A DNA stretch of 64,000 nt from positions 62,001 to 126,000 of the forward strand of contig JBBHKE010003180.1 of assembly GCA_037447655.1 (NCBI GenBank), read 5' to 3'. The DNA comes from Zygnema cylindricum. Lineage: Eukaryota > Streptophyta > Zygnematophyceae > Zygnematales > Zygnemataceae. Positions 54,071 through 64,000 of this stretch are shown here, piece by piece. The notes beneath the pieces were generated by a model. That model saw only the letters and a list, made by a program, of their open reading frames with translations. It was not told the origin of the DNA and did no database searches. A program made the position numbers and the translations under genes. Each line of letters opens with the position of its first letter. The stretch's first letter is position 1.

Positions 54071-56095
54071 TCGCCAATTTATTTGTGCTTTCTTAGTTCT
54101 TGTAACTTAAGAGCCTTGTGCAAAAAATACCGATTTGGAGAAAATATCATGTCTATAATCTACAAAGCTCAAATATAGCATTTTTTTTCAATTACTTTCC
54201 CTTTAGAAATTTTTGTACAAAAACTTGTGTGAAGTTTCCTATAACACCAATAGTTAGGTGTGCCAAATTTCGAAGGTCGGCATCAAGTTTCTAATTCAAT
54301 ATCTGTTAACTTTTGTGTATTGTAAATTTTCCTTTGCGATAATAAGTTTTTTCCCATTTCTTTCACAATTGCGTTTTTAAAACTGGTTTTTCTAATTCTT
54401 ATTTTTTATTTGAAAAATTGGACAGAGATATCTTTCTAATGAGCTATCATATGCATTTTTTAGATAACTATTTCATTAACAGGTGGGCTGAATATGCACG
54501 GTTATTTTTCCTCCTACGATGATGCTACACTTTACGGGCTACATGGGTTGTCTCGCGTCAAGCTAAAAAATACCCAAAACAAAAAATGGGCAAAAAAAAA
54601 AAACATTCAATGCAAATGTATTCCTTTGGTCAGATTCATAATATGAAAGGTCCGAAACCAACAACTTAATAGGGGACACTTTGTGGAATTGTTTTATCAG
54701 GTATAAAGTAAATAAATAAATTACAAATGCACACAATACAAAAATACCTACTTATTTGACAAGTATTATCTATAATAAAAATATAAAGTTGACAAACTAC
54801 ATAAAATGGTTGACTGTGGATAATGGGCAATATTTTTGTGGTTTTTTAAGTGTACTTTTCTTTAACATCCTACATGCTTTCAAAACACCAAAAGTAACAT
54901 CTTGGTTTCTTATTACAATACTTTTATGAATGTCGGAGTATACAAACTTATAAAATTATACACTATTACATAGTCAAAAAATTTATCAACCGTATAATCA
55001 TTAATGTTATCAATCACATGATACAGTAATCACTCGATTGAGAACGATGAAATATCAATTTGCACACTTTCACGTTTGCTAGTTGTAGTATGTAACCTAG
55101 TATACTATTATCACATTAACTAAAAACACGTGTGTTAATGATCTTTTTCGGAACACTAATTGTTTGCGACCAAAATGATACAATGTTTCATCATCAAAGC
55201 TTGATAGAATAGTATTTTTGTAAGCGATACGGTGAGCTTTATTGTTGTACCATGGCGTCGCACCATTTTTCTAAATACACAATATCATGCGCTTTTATAA
55301 AAATGGTGATGAATGCGTCAAACGTTTGTGAGATGCGACCACAAGCCTTAAATAAGCTCAAGAAAACATGATTTTTCTATACATTTAAACTTAATATTGA
55401 GTTACCTAAACCACTATTGTTTAATGAGTCAAGGAATTAATGTGATAGTATTATTGTTACATATTATCATAATAAGCTCTCTTGTTTTGTTTTATTATAA
55501 TAACACTATCAAGATAACATTGGCATCCCATAAGGTACGTTAATCCCTACAAAAATTATTTACACATGACTCGATGTAGCCCTATGGGTATGTCTCCATG
55601 TACTTTTAACTTAGCAAACTTGCTTTGCATTTAGCGCAGATTCTCCGCACATAGTTTTCAAGTGTCCCAATGTGTAACAACAAAAATGTTGCTAAAGGGC
55701 GTGACAATTGTATACGTCAAAAATGCCCGTGACAACTGTCAACGTCTACAACCGGTGATGACGCTAGTTATTTCTTTTACTGCTTGTGACGTCGCATTTC
55801 TTTCCTTCCCAATGTCGACGTTACGCCATCCAATTTGTGCTGAGACATGGTTGAAGTAGATGCACTTTGCCTTTGCGTCTCCTATCTGGTGGACATGAAA
55901 TGGCATCAGCATCTTGAGACCCTTGCAAAAAAAAAATCGTATTGAACACAAACGGACAAAACATAGCGAATCTTTTAATTACCCTCGTCGCTTGAAATCG
56001 TTAGAAAAATCTGAAAATATTTGAAGTGCGCAAATATGCGTTTCTATTTGTTTAGCATTTATACTTTAACTTTAAACACATCTTAAATAAAATAA
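54071..56095. other. No gene recognised
   Basis: AT-rich DNA between a satellite array and the second fold-back element. Short frames only, with no RNA gene, TIR or LTR seen. Confidence 0.4.
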
Positions 56096-57105
56096 GGGAA
56101 TTGACCATGACAGTGACTGTTTTGGTTGCGCACAGTCACTTACGTCATTTTGTCAAAAATTGTATGTTTGAAGTACATATTGGTACAAATAAAGTACCGT
56201 TGAGTACAAATTTGACGGTCAATCGGTTGGACATCTTTGAATTTCAAAATATTGTTTCAACCGCTTAAAGTTTTGCCGCGCTTGCGGACGTCGACCGTCA
56301 TAATAAAATTGGCAATTCACACGGCCGGCTAACGTTTACGGTAACAAAACTGCGGCAACCACTTGTAAATAAAAGTGTGGCAGACAGTCACTTTTTGTCG
56401 TTACATGAGCTCCACGATAAGAGCACGTAGCTGAAAAATTGAAATTGAATCGTCTAAGCGTTACATTGAACTTAGACGCAAATTGAAGCGAAACCTCTTT
56501 AAACTAAACTGAACTACTGTAATTTTTGTACGGAAATAGTAAAACGCATGAATCCAAATTTTGCTATAATGTAAGAATGCTGATTCGTAGATAGTGCGGC
56601 TCGATTTCGTCGCGCGTGACGACGCACATTTTTTTCATTTAATTTCAATTGATATTTTTTCGCCGGTTCGTTTTATTATAGTGCACAAAGTTTGTTTCGT
56701 TTCGTGTTTTTTAATATTTCCGTACAAAACTTGTTGTACTTTAGTTTAAAGAGGTTTCGTTTCACTTTGCGTCTAAGTTCAATGTAATGCTTACACCATT
56801 CAATTTCAATTTTGCGGCTAAGTGCTCTCACCGTGGAGCTCACGTAACGACAAAAAGTGATTGTCTGCAACACTTTTATTTACATGTGGTTGCCGCTGTT
56901 TTGTTACCGTAAACGTTCGCCGGCCGTGCAAAACTGTAAGCGGGTGAAAAAACATTTTGAAAGTCAAAGTTGTCCACCTGATTGACTGTCAAATTTGTAC
57001 TCAACAGTACTATATTTGTACCAATATGTACTTCAAACGTACAATTTTTGACAAAATGACGTAACTGTGCGCAACCAAAACAGTCACTTTCATAATCAAA
57101 TACCC
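56096..57105. mobile_element. Fold-back element related to the 35.2-kb palindrome (1,010 bp)
   Basis: Arms of about 430 bp are inverted copies: GTGACTGTTTTGGTTGCGCA at 56,113 pairs with the right end near 57,087, and GTTTAAAGAGGTTTCGTTTC pairs near the centre. Blocks such as GACGTCGACCGTCATAA, CACACGGCCG and GAGCTCCAC are shared with the 35.2-kb element in the same order, and the start GGGAATTGACCATGAC matches its terminus. Arms differ at many sites, so this copy is older. No target duplication is found; the right end runs directly into satellite array 2. Confidence 0.75.
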
Positions 57106-57915
57106 AAATTGCAGAAAACAACCAAATTGCAAAAATACCCAAATTGCGTAAAGTACCCAAATTGCAGAAAATGTCCAAATTGCAAAATTTTTCCAAAATG
57201 TAAAAATGCCCAAATTGCAGAAAATGCCCAAATTGTGAAAATGCCCGAATTGCATAAATTCCAAAATTGCAGAAAATGCCCAAATTGCAGAAAACGCGCA
57301 AATAGCAAAAAATGCCCAAATTGCAGAAAATGACCAAATTACATAAAATGCCCAAATTGCTTAAAGCACATATTGCAGAAAATTTCCAAATTGCATATAT
57401 TCACTAATTGAAAAAATCCCCAAATTTCAAAAATGACCAAATTGCATTAAATACCCAAATTGCAGATAATGTCCAAATTGCAGTAAATGCCCAAATTGCA
57501 GAAAATGCCCAAATTGCAGTAAATGCCCAAACTGCAAAAAATGCACAAATTGCAGAAAATGCCCGAATTGCAAAAAATGCTCAAATTCAAAAAATGCTCA
57601 AATTCAAAAAAATGCCCAAATTTGCAGAAATGCCCGAATCGCAAAAAACTGCCCAAATTGCATAAAAACCCAAATGCATAAAATGTCCAAATTGCAGAAA
57701 ATGCCCAAATTGTGAAAATGCCAAAATTAGAAAAACTGCCCAAATTGCAGAAAATGCACAAATAGCAGAAGATGCTCAAATGGCGGAAATGCCCAAATTG
57801 CAGAAAATGCACAAATCGCAAAAAACTGCCCAAATTGCATAAAAACCCAAAATGCATTAAATGCCTCAAATTGCAAAAATGCCCAAATTGCATAAATGCC
57901 CAAATTGCAAAAATG
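57106..57915 (-). repeat. Satellite array 2: 18-nt units, inverted to array 1
   Basis: Plus strand reads AAATTGCAGAAAATGCCC repeatedly, the complement of the array 1 unit. It begins at the end of the fold-back element. Each 18-mer is a dimer of related 9-mers (AAATTGCAG and AAAATGCCC). Confidence 0.9.
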
Positions 57916-58799
57916 AAAAAATCAATTTTACCTCACTACAATGATCGTCAATTCGATACTTTGAAAGTACTCCATGTTTGTCGTCATGTGAACACATTTT
58001 TGCGTTTTCCTTTTTTCGAACCCCCGGGGAATAGAATCCAGCCAAAGATCGCCTCGCGAGGGGATTTTAGAGAAAGTACGCCCAAACAAAGAATGAAAAA
58101 CGATTTACGTAAGCGCCACACGAGTGGGAAAATTTTGGGACGAGGAAGAGTTCTCCCTATTTGTCAACCTGCCCGTCACATGCATATACAGAAATAATCA
58201 GGGTCTCGGACCTCCACTTTCATTCATGGGTCTTTTATAGAAAGTTTGCGCCATCGTCGCCTCTCCCTTCTCCCTTTCACATTATCACTTTTATCTCCAC
58301 TTTTTAAAATGAGGTAAAACAATATTGGTATGAAATTAAAGATAATTGAAAAATAATTATTTCGACTACCTTTAGGTGTGTTTTTATGGCAATTCGTGTG
58401 AGAAAAGTCGGAAAGACAAAATCCGATAACCATGGAGATAAGTTCTTGAATTTGTGACATTGACGTTGTCATAATTGGGCATTGCGTCACAATGTCACAA
58501 AACCATGAACATCTACATTGTCACAAAATTACAAAAATCTGAACGTTTACAAGTGTCGTTGTTTTTGTTGGCGTCACCAATTGTCGGAAGTTTAGTAGTC
58601 GTCTTCAACCGTCACAAAGTTGTACCTATATCTACAACCGTGACATGGCAAAGTTTCGATTTTCATTTTTGTACATTAGGACGCTATTTAGAATATTCAC
58701 TAGAGTCCAAAATACCTCTTCAAATTATCGATTACATGGGGACACGGCCTAAGATTATTTAATCACTCGTACACTTCAAAATATTCATCTGTCACTTCT
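57916..58799. other. No gene recognised
   Basis: Mixed sequence with frames up to 141 codons that extend from the satellite. No recognisable domain or RNA gene. Confidence 0.4.
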
Positions 58800-59030
58800 T
58801 AGGGAACGGCCCCATGTGGCTAAGTACGGTGCTTTTTTTGTCGTTTTCCTTTAAAACTTAGCGCCATACTGCCTAGGAAGCGACCGTACGAAGAATTCGC
58901 AAATTTGTAGAGTACAATTTGTGTCATCGTCAAAGTTAGGATGTACGATAATTTGACGTCTTGTGTTTTTTCGACCCACTGTCACGTCATCTTTAAACTT
59001 ATTATAAACTGCATCAGCAATGTGTTTTAA
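58800..59030 (-). repeat. Dispersed repeat pair member (partner at 7,560-7,793)
   Basis: Reverse orientation copy: CGGCCCCATGTGGCTAAGT, ACTGCC near 58,870, GAAGCGACCGTACGAAGAA-like blocks and TTTTTTCGACCCACTGTCAC correspond to the 7.6-kb copy. Confidence 0.6.
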
Positions 59031-59069
59031 ACAAAGTAGAACCGTTTACACAAATAGGAAAACATATTT

Positions 59070-60130
59070 CAAAATGACCAAAATGGCCAAAATGCCCAAA
59101 ATGCCCAAAATGCCCAAAATGCACAAAATGCACAAAATGCACAAAATGTCCAATTTTTCCAAAATACCCAAAATACCCAAAATACCCAAAATACCCAAAA
59201 TAGACAAAATAGACAAAATAGACAAAATGCCCAATTTCTTCAAAATGCCCAAAATGCTCAAAATGCCAAAAGCACCCCAAATGCCCAAAATGACCAAAAT
59301 GACCAAAATGACCAAAATTCCCAAATTGCCCAAAATGTCCAATTTCTCCAAAATACCCAGAACACCCAAAACGCCCAATTTCTACAAAATGCCCAAAATG
59401 CCCAAAATGACCAAAATGCCCAAAATGACCAAAAATACCCAAAATACCCAAAATGCCCAAAATGACCAAAATGACCAAAATGACCAAAATGCCCAAAATG
59501 CCCAAAATGACCAAAATGCCCAAATGTCCAAAATGCCCAAAATGCCTAAAACGTCCAATTTCTTCAAAATACCCAGAATACCCAAAATGCCCAAAATGCC
59601 CGAAATGACCAAAATGCCCAAAATGCCCAAAATGCCAACAAAACCCATAATTCCCAAAATGACCAAAATGACCAAAATGCCCAAATTGCCCAAAATGCCC
59701 AAAATGACCAAAAGGAAAAAAATGCCCAAATGCCCAATATGCCCAAATTGCCCAAAGTGTCCAATATCTCTACAATGCCCAAAATACACCAAATGCCCAA
59801 AATACCCTAAATGCTCAAAATGCCCAAAATGCCCAAAATTCCAAAATTGCCCAAAATACCCAAAATACCCAAAACACCTAAAATCCCAAATTACCAAAAA
59901 TGCCCAAAATGCCCAAAATGCCTAAATACCCAAAATACCCAAAATACCCAAAATGCCCAAAATGCCTAAATTACCAAAAATGCCCAAAATACCCAAATGC
60001 CCAAAATTCCCAAAATACCCAAAATGCCCAAAATGCTTAAAATGCTTAGAATGCCCAAAATGCCTAAAATGCACAAATTACCCAAACTACTCAAACTGCA
60101 CAAAATGCCTAAATTGCCCAGAAACTGACA
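59070..60130 (+). repeat. Satellite array 3: 9-nt units (AAAATGCCC)
   Basis: More than 1 kb of AAAATGCCC with AAAATGACC, AAAATACCC and TTTCTCCAAA-type variants. The unit has no stop codon in any of the six frames and its length is a multiple of three, so a 301-codon frame (59,020-59,925) and long minus-strand frames appear. These encode only Lys-Met-Pro, Asn-Ala-Gln, Gly-Ile-Leu or similar tripeptides and are not taken as genes. Confidence 0.92.
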
Positions 60131-60159
60131 ATACAACATAATTTTGTCTCTAACTCTTT

Positions 60160-60225
60160 CGACTTATTAATCAAACAATCATGTTTTGTACTTTGACGGT
60201 CTTCCTTTCGCGTTTTTGGTAATGA
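60160..60225 (+). repeat. Dispersed repeat T, short copy
   Basis: CAATCATGTTTTGTACTTTG followed by ACGGTCTT and CGCGTTTTTGG matches the end of block T at 50,885-50,935 and the window start. It lies next to satellite array 3. Confidence 0.5.
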
Positions 60226-60467
60226 TATCTTTTTCTTATCGAACTCCCGAATTCTGTTAGAAATTGAGATAACAAGTATGCAAGTACAAAAAAACTGAGA
60301 AAATCAACATTTTAAAAGCGGTATAAAGGAAAAGAAACGTCGGTCAAGTGCAATAAAAGCAAAAAAAAAAATTGTGGGTTAAGGACAAAAAACCACAAAT
60401 AAAACATCTCTAAACTCTGGGAAGTACAATAAACAGGAAAATATAGTCTCTTAAGGACGACAAGTAG
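60226..60467. other. Spacer
   Basis: AT-rich, nothing recognised. Confidence 0.4.
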
Positions 60468-60600
60468 TGTTGTGAATCAGTATATTTCCTATCGCGATAT
60501 GTTGGATAACCGATATATCGCTTATCGTTATTGGTGAGCTGGGCCGATGTAGAAAAAAATATCGGCTCGGAATTATCGCCGATATACCAGGGGTCTTTTA
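60468..60600 (+). mobile_element. hAT-type MITE, left part
   Basis: TAGTGTTGTGAATCAG begins it, followed by TCGCGATATG, ACCGATATATCGCTTATCG and GCCGATATACC, as in the 20.66-kb family. The right end is absent. Confidence 0.5.
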
Positions 60601-60723
60601 CAAAAAATCACAATTTTGAATGTTGTCTGACAGTTACGATGATGTGGCACCTGTGATTCTGACGCTTGCGCTCTCTTTCTCTCAACCTTTCGGTTGTTTT
60701 GTTCTCAGAAAATGGACATTTCG

Positions 60724-61020
60724 GAGGAGTGGGTGGTTGTTATGGGATCGTCACATCACACTTGTACCAACATGACGCTCTTTGACGACTTACGACAGCT
60801 CACAATCGCAAAAAGGGTTACTGTTGCAAACGGGTAGATTATTTTTGTCAACAATATGGGAACTGTCTACTTAAACCTTCCCATATTTAATTCCGAAGGG
60901 ATAGATGCAGTCACTCATTCTATTTGAGTCTATTAGAAAGATGCATTCGGTAACGAGGTTAAAGTTCCCTCTAAAACTAAAAATATTAAAGTGACCCAGA
61001 TCGGCATTCGTTCCCTAGTC
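60724..61020 (+). pseudogene. Ty1/copia protease relic (copia 3 family)
   Basis: EEWVVVMGSSHHTCTNMTLF, DDLRQLTIAKRVTVANG and NNMGTVYLNLPIF align with the copia 3 protease (EKEWVIDSGASHHVCTDVTLF ... VGTVRIDLPTF, each shown in part). The catalytic Asp is replaced (VIDSG to VVMGS) and a TAG interrupts the frame after VANG. No other copia domain is adjacent. Confidence 0.7.
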
Positions 61021-63054
61021 AGTCTGGTAGCGTTGGGTTGTTGAGCTGTAGAAAGTTTGAGCTTGTAGAATTCAAGACCATACCATTATTGGCCCATGTC
61101 TTAAGCTACCTGGTGGAAAATGTAAATGTTAACATATCGAAGGGAAAAGGACTTCTCAGTATTATCGATAAAGAATCGGGAATCATTGAGTACTAAGTGG
61201 ATAAGGAAGGCTCTTGAAGAGAATTGGTCTTCGGGGGATGTTTTGAAAATCTTGCCTGATGAAAGGATACATTGGTCCGAGTTACCTAATCGACGGATTG
61301 GAGAAATGGAGCCGACTTGGGTATTTGCTGAAGCATGTGAACTGATGAGCGGTGAGAATGTGATCAATTGAAGCTTATGTGGTATGAAGAGCTTTCGGGC
61401 ATCACGAGTCTTGAAAAGCGGCAGGTAGTGGTGAGAAATCGACAACATCGAGGAATTTGGAGGAATCGCACACATTTGAAAATAAATTGTGAGAAGTTGA
61501 TGGAAATTGTGAGATTTCTTAACAAAATTGCTGATGTTTGGATAGAAAACGTGAAAACAATCAAGAAATTTATTGAAATATATATATATATTTTTCTGTT
61601 AAAATCAAGTGTGAGCAGAAATAGGGTAAATTACTGAAAATTGAAGGAGCATTACGATATAAATCTAGAAAATTCTTGCACAATGTTAAAATTTATAATC
61701 TAGTTTGAAATTTGAGAAAATTTAAAATTTGTTTGGATATTATGTTAAACTATGCAGAAGTTTTGCAATTGTGGATTACTTTGATGAGACTTTTGTTAGA
61801 TTTTCTGGATAAATTAGTGGACAATTTTCGGGAAAGTTTGTAAAAATGTCAAAAATTTGGAGGCACAAAGGGACATTGACAGGAAATGGACGAAATTTAA
61901 GAAGCATTTTATAGGGAACTAGAAAAGAACAGGAACAAGTTTGCAGAAGTTAAAGAATCATTTGAATCGTTTTTATATATTCTTTTGAAATTTATAAAAT
62001 TAAAAGTGATGTTGGAGGAATTACGGAGGCAGCTTAAGCTGTAGCGCGGCATGATTAGGATGCCAGCGGTTACATTCGAGATGAACCTGACAGAATTTCT
62101 ACAGGAAGAAGAACGCGGCGCAGCCATTGGAAAGTATCTCGGTCTTTTAGGGTTTTTTAGAGTATAGAGATAGACCAGCTGTGGAGCACAAAATTTTCTG
62201 GAAAATGCGCAATTGGTTTTTGGATTAGGGGTCGAAATATCAAAAGCAGCGACAGGCATTTGAGATGAGGAAGTGGGATTCGTTTCAGACACGATGTGCG
62301 AATGTAGATTAGCTGGACGACGAAGAGTAAGGGAATTTCCTTTTCCAAAGGTGATTTTTTTTGTTTTGGATGATATCGGCGGAAGAAATAAATGTGACTG
62401 GAAAGGAGACGAATGTCACAAGTAATTGACATTGTGCAGCTGTGATACACTAAGTTGTGACTGAAACGAATGTCTAGCAGGAGAGGCTGGAGGAATTTTC
62501 AGTACGATATGGTAGAAGAGACAAGAGATGTCGAGACTGGAGGACACTAACAAGTGGCAGCAGGCTCCATAAGTGGTAGCAGGACCTGTGAAAGATTACC
62601 AGGAGCTAAGGAGTCTGTTTTCTGAAAATTGATGTATTTAAATTGAGCTGGTGTGAGGTAACAACAGAGAAGAAAGAATTTAGAAAGAGAATTCAGGATA
62701 TCAAGGCATCGGGTAGGGGATGAAACAAAGGAAGGACGTTAGATGTCGGAAGAAGAAAGAAATGACGAAGAAGAAACGAAGAAAGGGAAGAACTGTTTGC
62801 GAGAGAGAAATAGAAACAAAGTAAGGCCGGAGAACAGCTCCCAGAGTAAAGAAGAATAATTGGTAAGCAGTGTGTGCACACCTACTTGATTTAGTGCGCA
62901 CAGATTTGGCAAAGATAGAAACAGTACGTAAATTGAGAAATGCTGGAAGTTGCGTGGAAACTAAAGAGGCAGAAATGATTGGAGAATTAATTGTGTCTAT
63001 TGGATTTACTGGAAAGAACTTGCTCTGAAAAAAGACGATGAAATGAGGTCGGCA
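61021..63054. other. No gene recognised; purine-rich in part
   Basis: Frames at 61,126-61,371 and 61,368-61,637 (81 and 89 codons, plus) overlap by a few bases and look moderately protein-like (KWIRKALEENWSSGDVLKIL), but I recognise no family. They may be decayed coding DNA. From 61,900 to 63,050 the plus strand is A/G-rich with accidental frames on the minus strand. Confidence 0.3.
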
Positions 63055-63274
63055 AATGAAATGGCGTATGATTTGAACAATTTCGTACATGCACATATTT
63101 TAGTGTGAAGATATTATGCGCCGAAGATTATTACAAAGCAGTTTACAAATTAGTGTTAATGATAAATTACAATAAATATTTTTTTGGAAAAAAATGAAAT
63201 TCCCAATTAGCGTAAATAGCGCTAATTGTTTCATTAGGCTATCTATTTAATTACGCTAATAGCGATTCAAGGTG
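63055..63274 (-). mobile_element. MITE family D, partial, facing left
   Basis: GATTTGAACAATTTCGTACA, TATTATGCGCCGAAGA and TTACAAAGCAGTTTACAAAT are the complement of family D at 35,600-35,710. The right end reads ACGCTAATAGCGATTCAAGG then TG, followed by TA. Confidence 0.65.
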
Positions 63275-63646
63275 TAGCGTTGGGTATGGAGGGCCCCATG
63301 CCGATATTTGATATGTACCGAATTTTGGGTAACCGATAAACGATATATCGCTGAGATATATTGAGGAGGTGTATATCGCGATATTTATGCGATATATCGA
63401 CCGATAATTTGATATATTTTATACCGCGATACGTCGAAAGGGACGCTAGGTCAAAAAAAAAAAATCTAAAGCCGGCCGCCCACACCGTGGCGCGTCCTCA
63501 AAAAAAAACTGTACGTTTTTTCTCTAACTTTTCCGTCTATTTTCTATACGATTTTCCGTACCATATCGAGGCCTCTTACCGATCGATATTCGATATATTG
63601 AAAATTGAAATTATCGCGATATGATTTTACCCGATACCCAACACTA
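63275..63646. mobile_element. hAT-like MITE between two family D ends (~370 bp)
   Basis: Ends TAGCGTTGGGTAT and ATACCCAACACTA are inverted with one mismatch. The interior is dense in CGATATATCG-type words and encodes nothing convincing. No 8-bp duplication is visible; the flanks are the inverted ends of two family D copies, so boundaries at the shared TA are ambiguous. Confidence 0.55.
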
Positions 63647-64000
63647 CACCGTGAATCGCTATTAGCGTAATGAAATAGATAGCGTAATGAAACAATTAGC
63701 GTACTTTACGGTAAATTGTGTTTTTTCGGGTACACCATGATACTAATTTATCATGTACTCTAATTTGTAAACTGCTTTGTAAAAATTTTCAGCACATAAT
63801 ATGTCCACGCTAAAACATGTATATGTACGAAACTGTTCAATTCGTACGCCGTCGCGTTTTTTTGACATCTGCGTATGCCGGAAAATATTTACGCAATTAT
63901 ATATTATTATATTTTCTGTACTTTTAAGTTTAAAAATGTACGAAATAGTACAGATCTGGCAGTCCGTACACCACACTATTTAAAAGGGAACTAAATTACA
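63647..64000. mobile_element. MITE family D, copy matching 35,511-35,864, cut by window end
   Basis: Starts CACCGTGAATCGCTATTAGC after TA and stays in register with 35,511-35,864 to the last base (constant offset 28,136). I see no difference by eye. The window ends inside the element. Confidence 0.8.

Noticed and set aside
56087-57114. 9-bp target duplication for the second fold-back element
   Set aside because: ATAAAATAA on the left and AAATTGCAG on the right differ; the right flank is satellite.
59020-59925. 301-codon Lys/Met/Pro-rich open frame as a gene
   Set aside because: It is the translation of a 9-nt satellite that lacks stops in every frame; all frames on both strands are equally open.
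1-64000. Naming a species
   Set aside because: Sequence features fit a plant-lineage nuclear genome but nothing is specific enough without a database search.

Overview
The window is nuclear DNA from a large, repeat-rich, AT-rich eukaryotic genome. No bacterial operons, rRNA genes or CRISPR arrays are present. A plant-lineage source (possibly an early-diverging streptophyte) is suggested by two orphan leucine-rich-repeat exons of exactly 72 nt with GT/AG borders, a trihelix (SANT-like) DNA-binding protein, Ty1/copia elements primed by a tRNA-iMet-like site, TTTAGGG-like interstitial motifs and G-box palindromes. This is inference; no species is named.

Layout. 0-8 kb: decayed DNA-transposon debris, including 199-bp TA-flanked MITEs and a 691-bp terminal-inverted-repeat element, plus a 10-N assembly gap. 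8.6-9.9 kb: trihelix gene interrupted by one in-frame stop, after a pyrimidine-rich leader. 11.3-13 kb: 16-nt and GAT-type arrays. 13.1-14.5 kb: probable intron-containing gene on the minus strand, visible only by joining exons. 14.8-15.7 kb: dispersed repeat with a (GGGGTTTT)n core and four perfect TGCCACGTGGCA palindromes. 16.5-22 kb: nested MITEs, a copia RT relic and a hAT-type MITE. 23.3-23.8 kb: 91-bp tandem array beside a tRNA-Cys-like half. 25.5-32.3 kb: two related broken Ty1/copia elements abutting a PIF/Harbinger transposase relic. 33.8-34.3 kb: copia gag relic. 35.2-37.1 kb: a 1.86-kb near-perfect palindrome with a perfect 9-bp target duplication (Mutator-like fold-back). 39.5-40.7 kb: second copy of the (GGGGTTTT) repeat, then the two LRR exons. 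41-42.5 kb: ~360-bp tandem repeat. 42.9-44.4 kb: decayed gene for a highly charged protein (minus). 44.7-50.65 kb: Ty1/copia element with both LTRs, broken ORFs. 52.5-60.1 kb: three satellite arrays built on one 9-nt theme, flanking a second fold-back element. 60.2-64 kb: copia protease relic, hAT-like ends and a segment matching 35.5 kb without an indel.

How it fits together. Most of the window is layered mobile DNA. Host-like coding content is limited to the trihelix gene, the spliced minus-strand gene at 13-14.5 kb, the LRR exon pair and perhaps the charged-protein remnant; each is broken or isolated. One terminal inverted repeat (CACCGTGAATCGCTATTAGC and variants, always flanked by TA) recurs across the window and links several MITE families. 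The freshest event appears to be the 35.2-37.1 kb palindrome. Comparisons between copies were done by eye, so identity statements are approximate unless a position-by-position match is stated.
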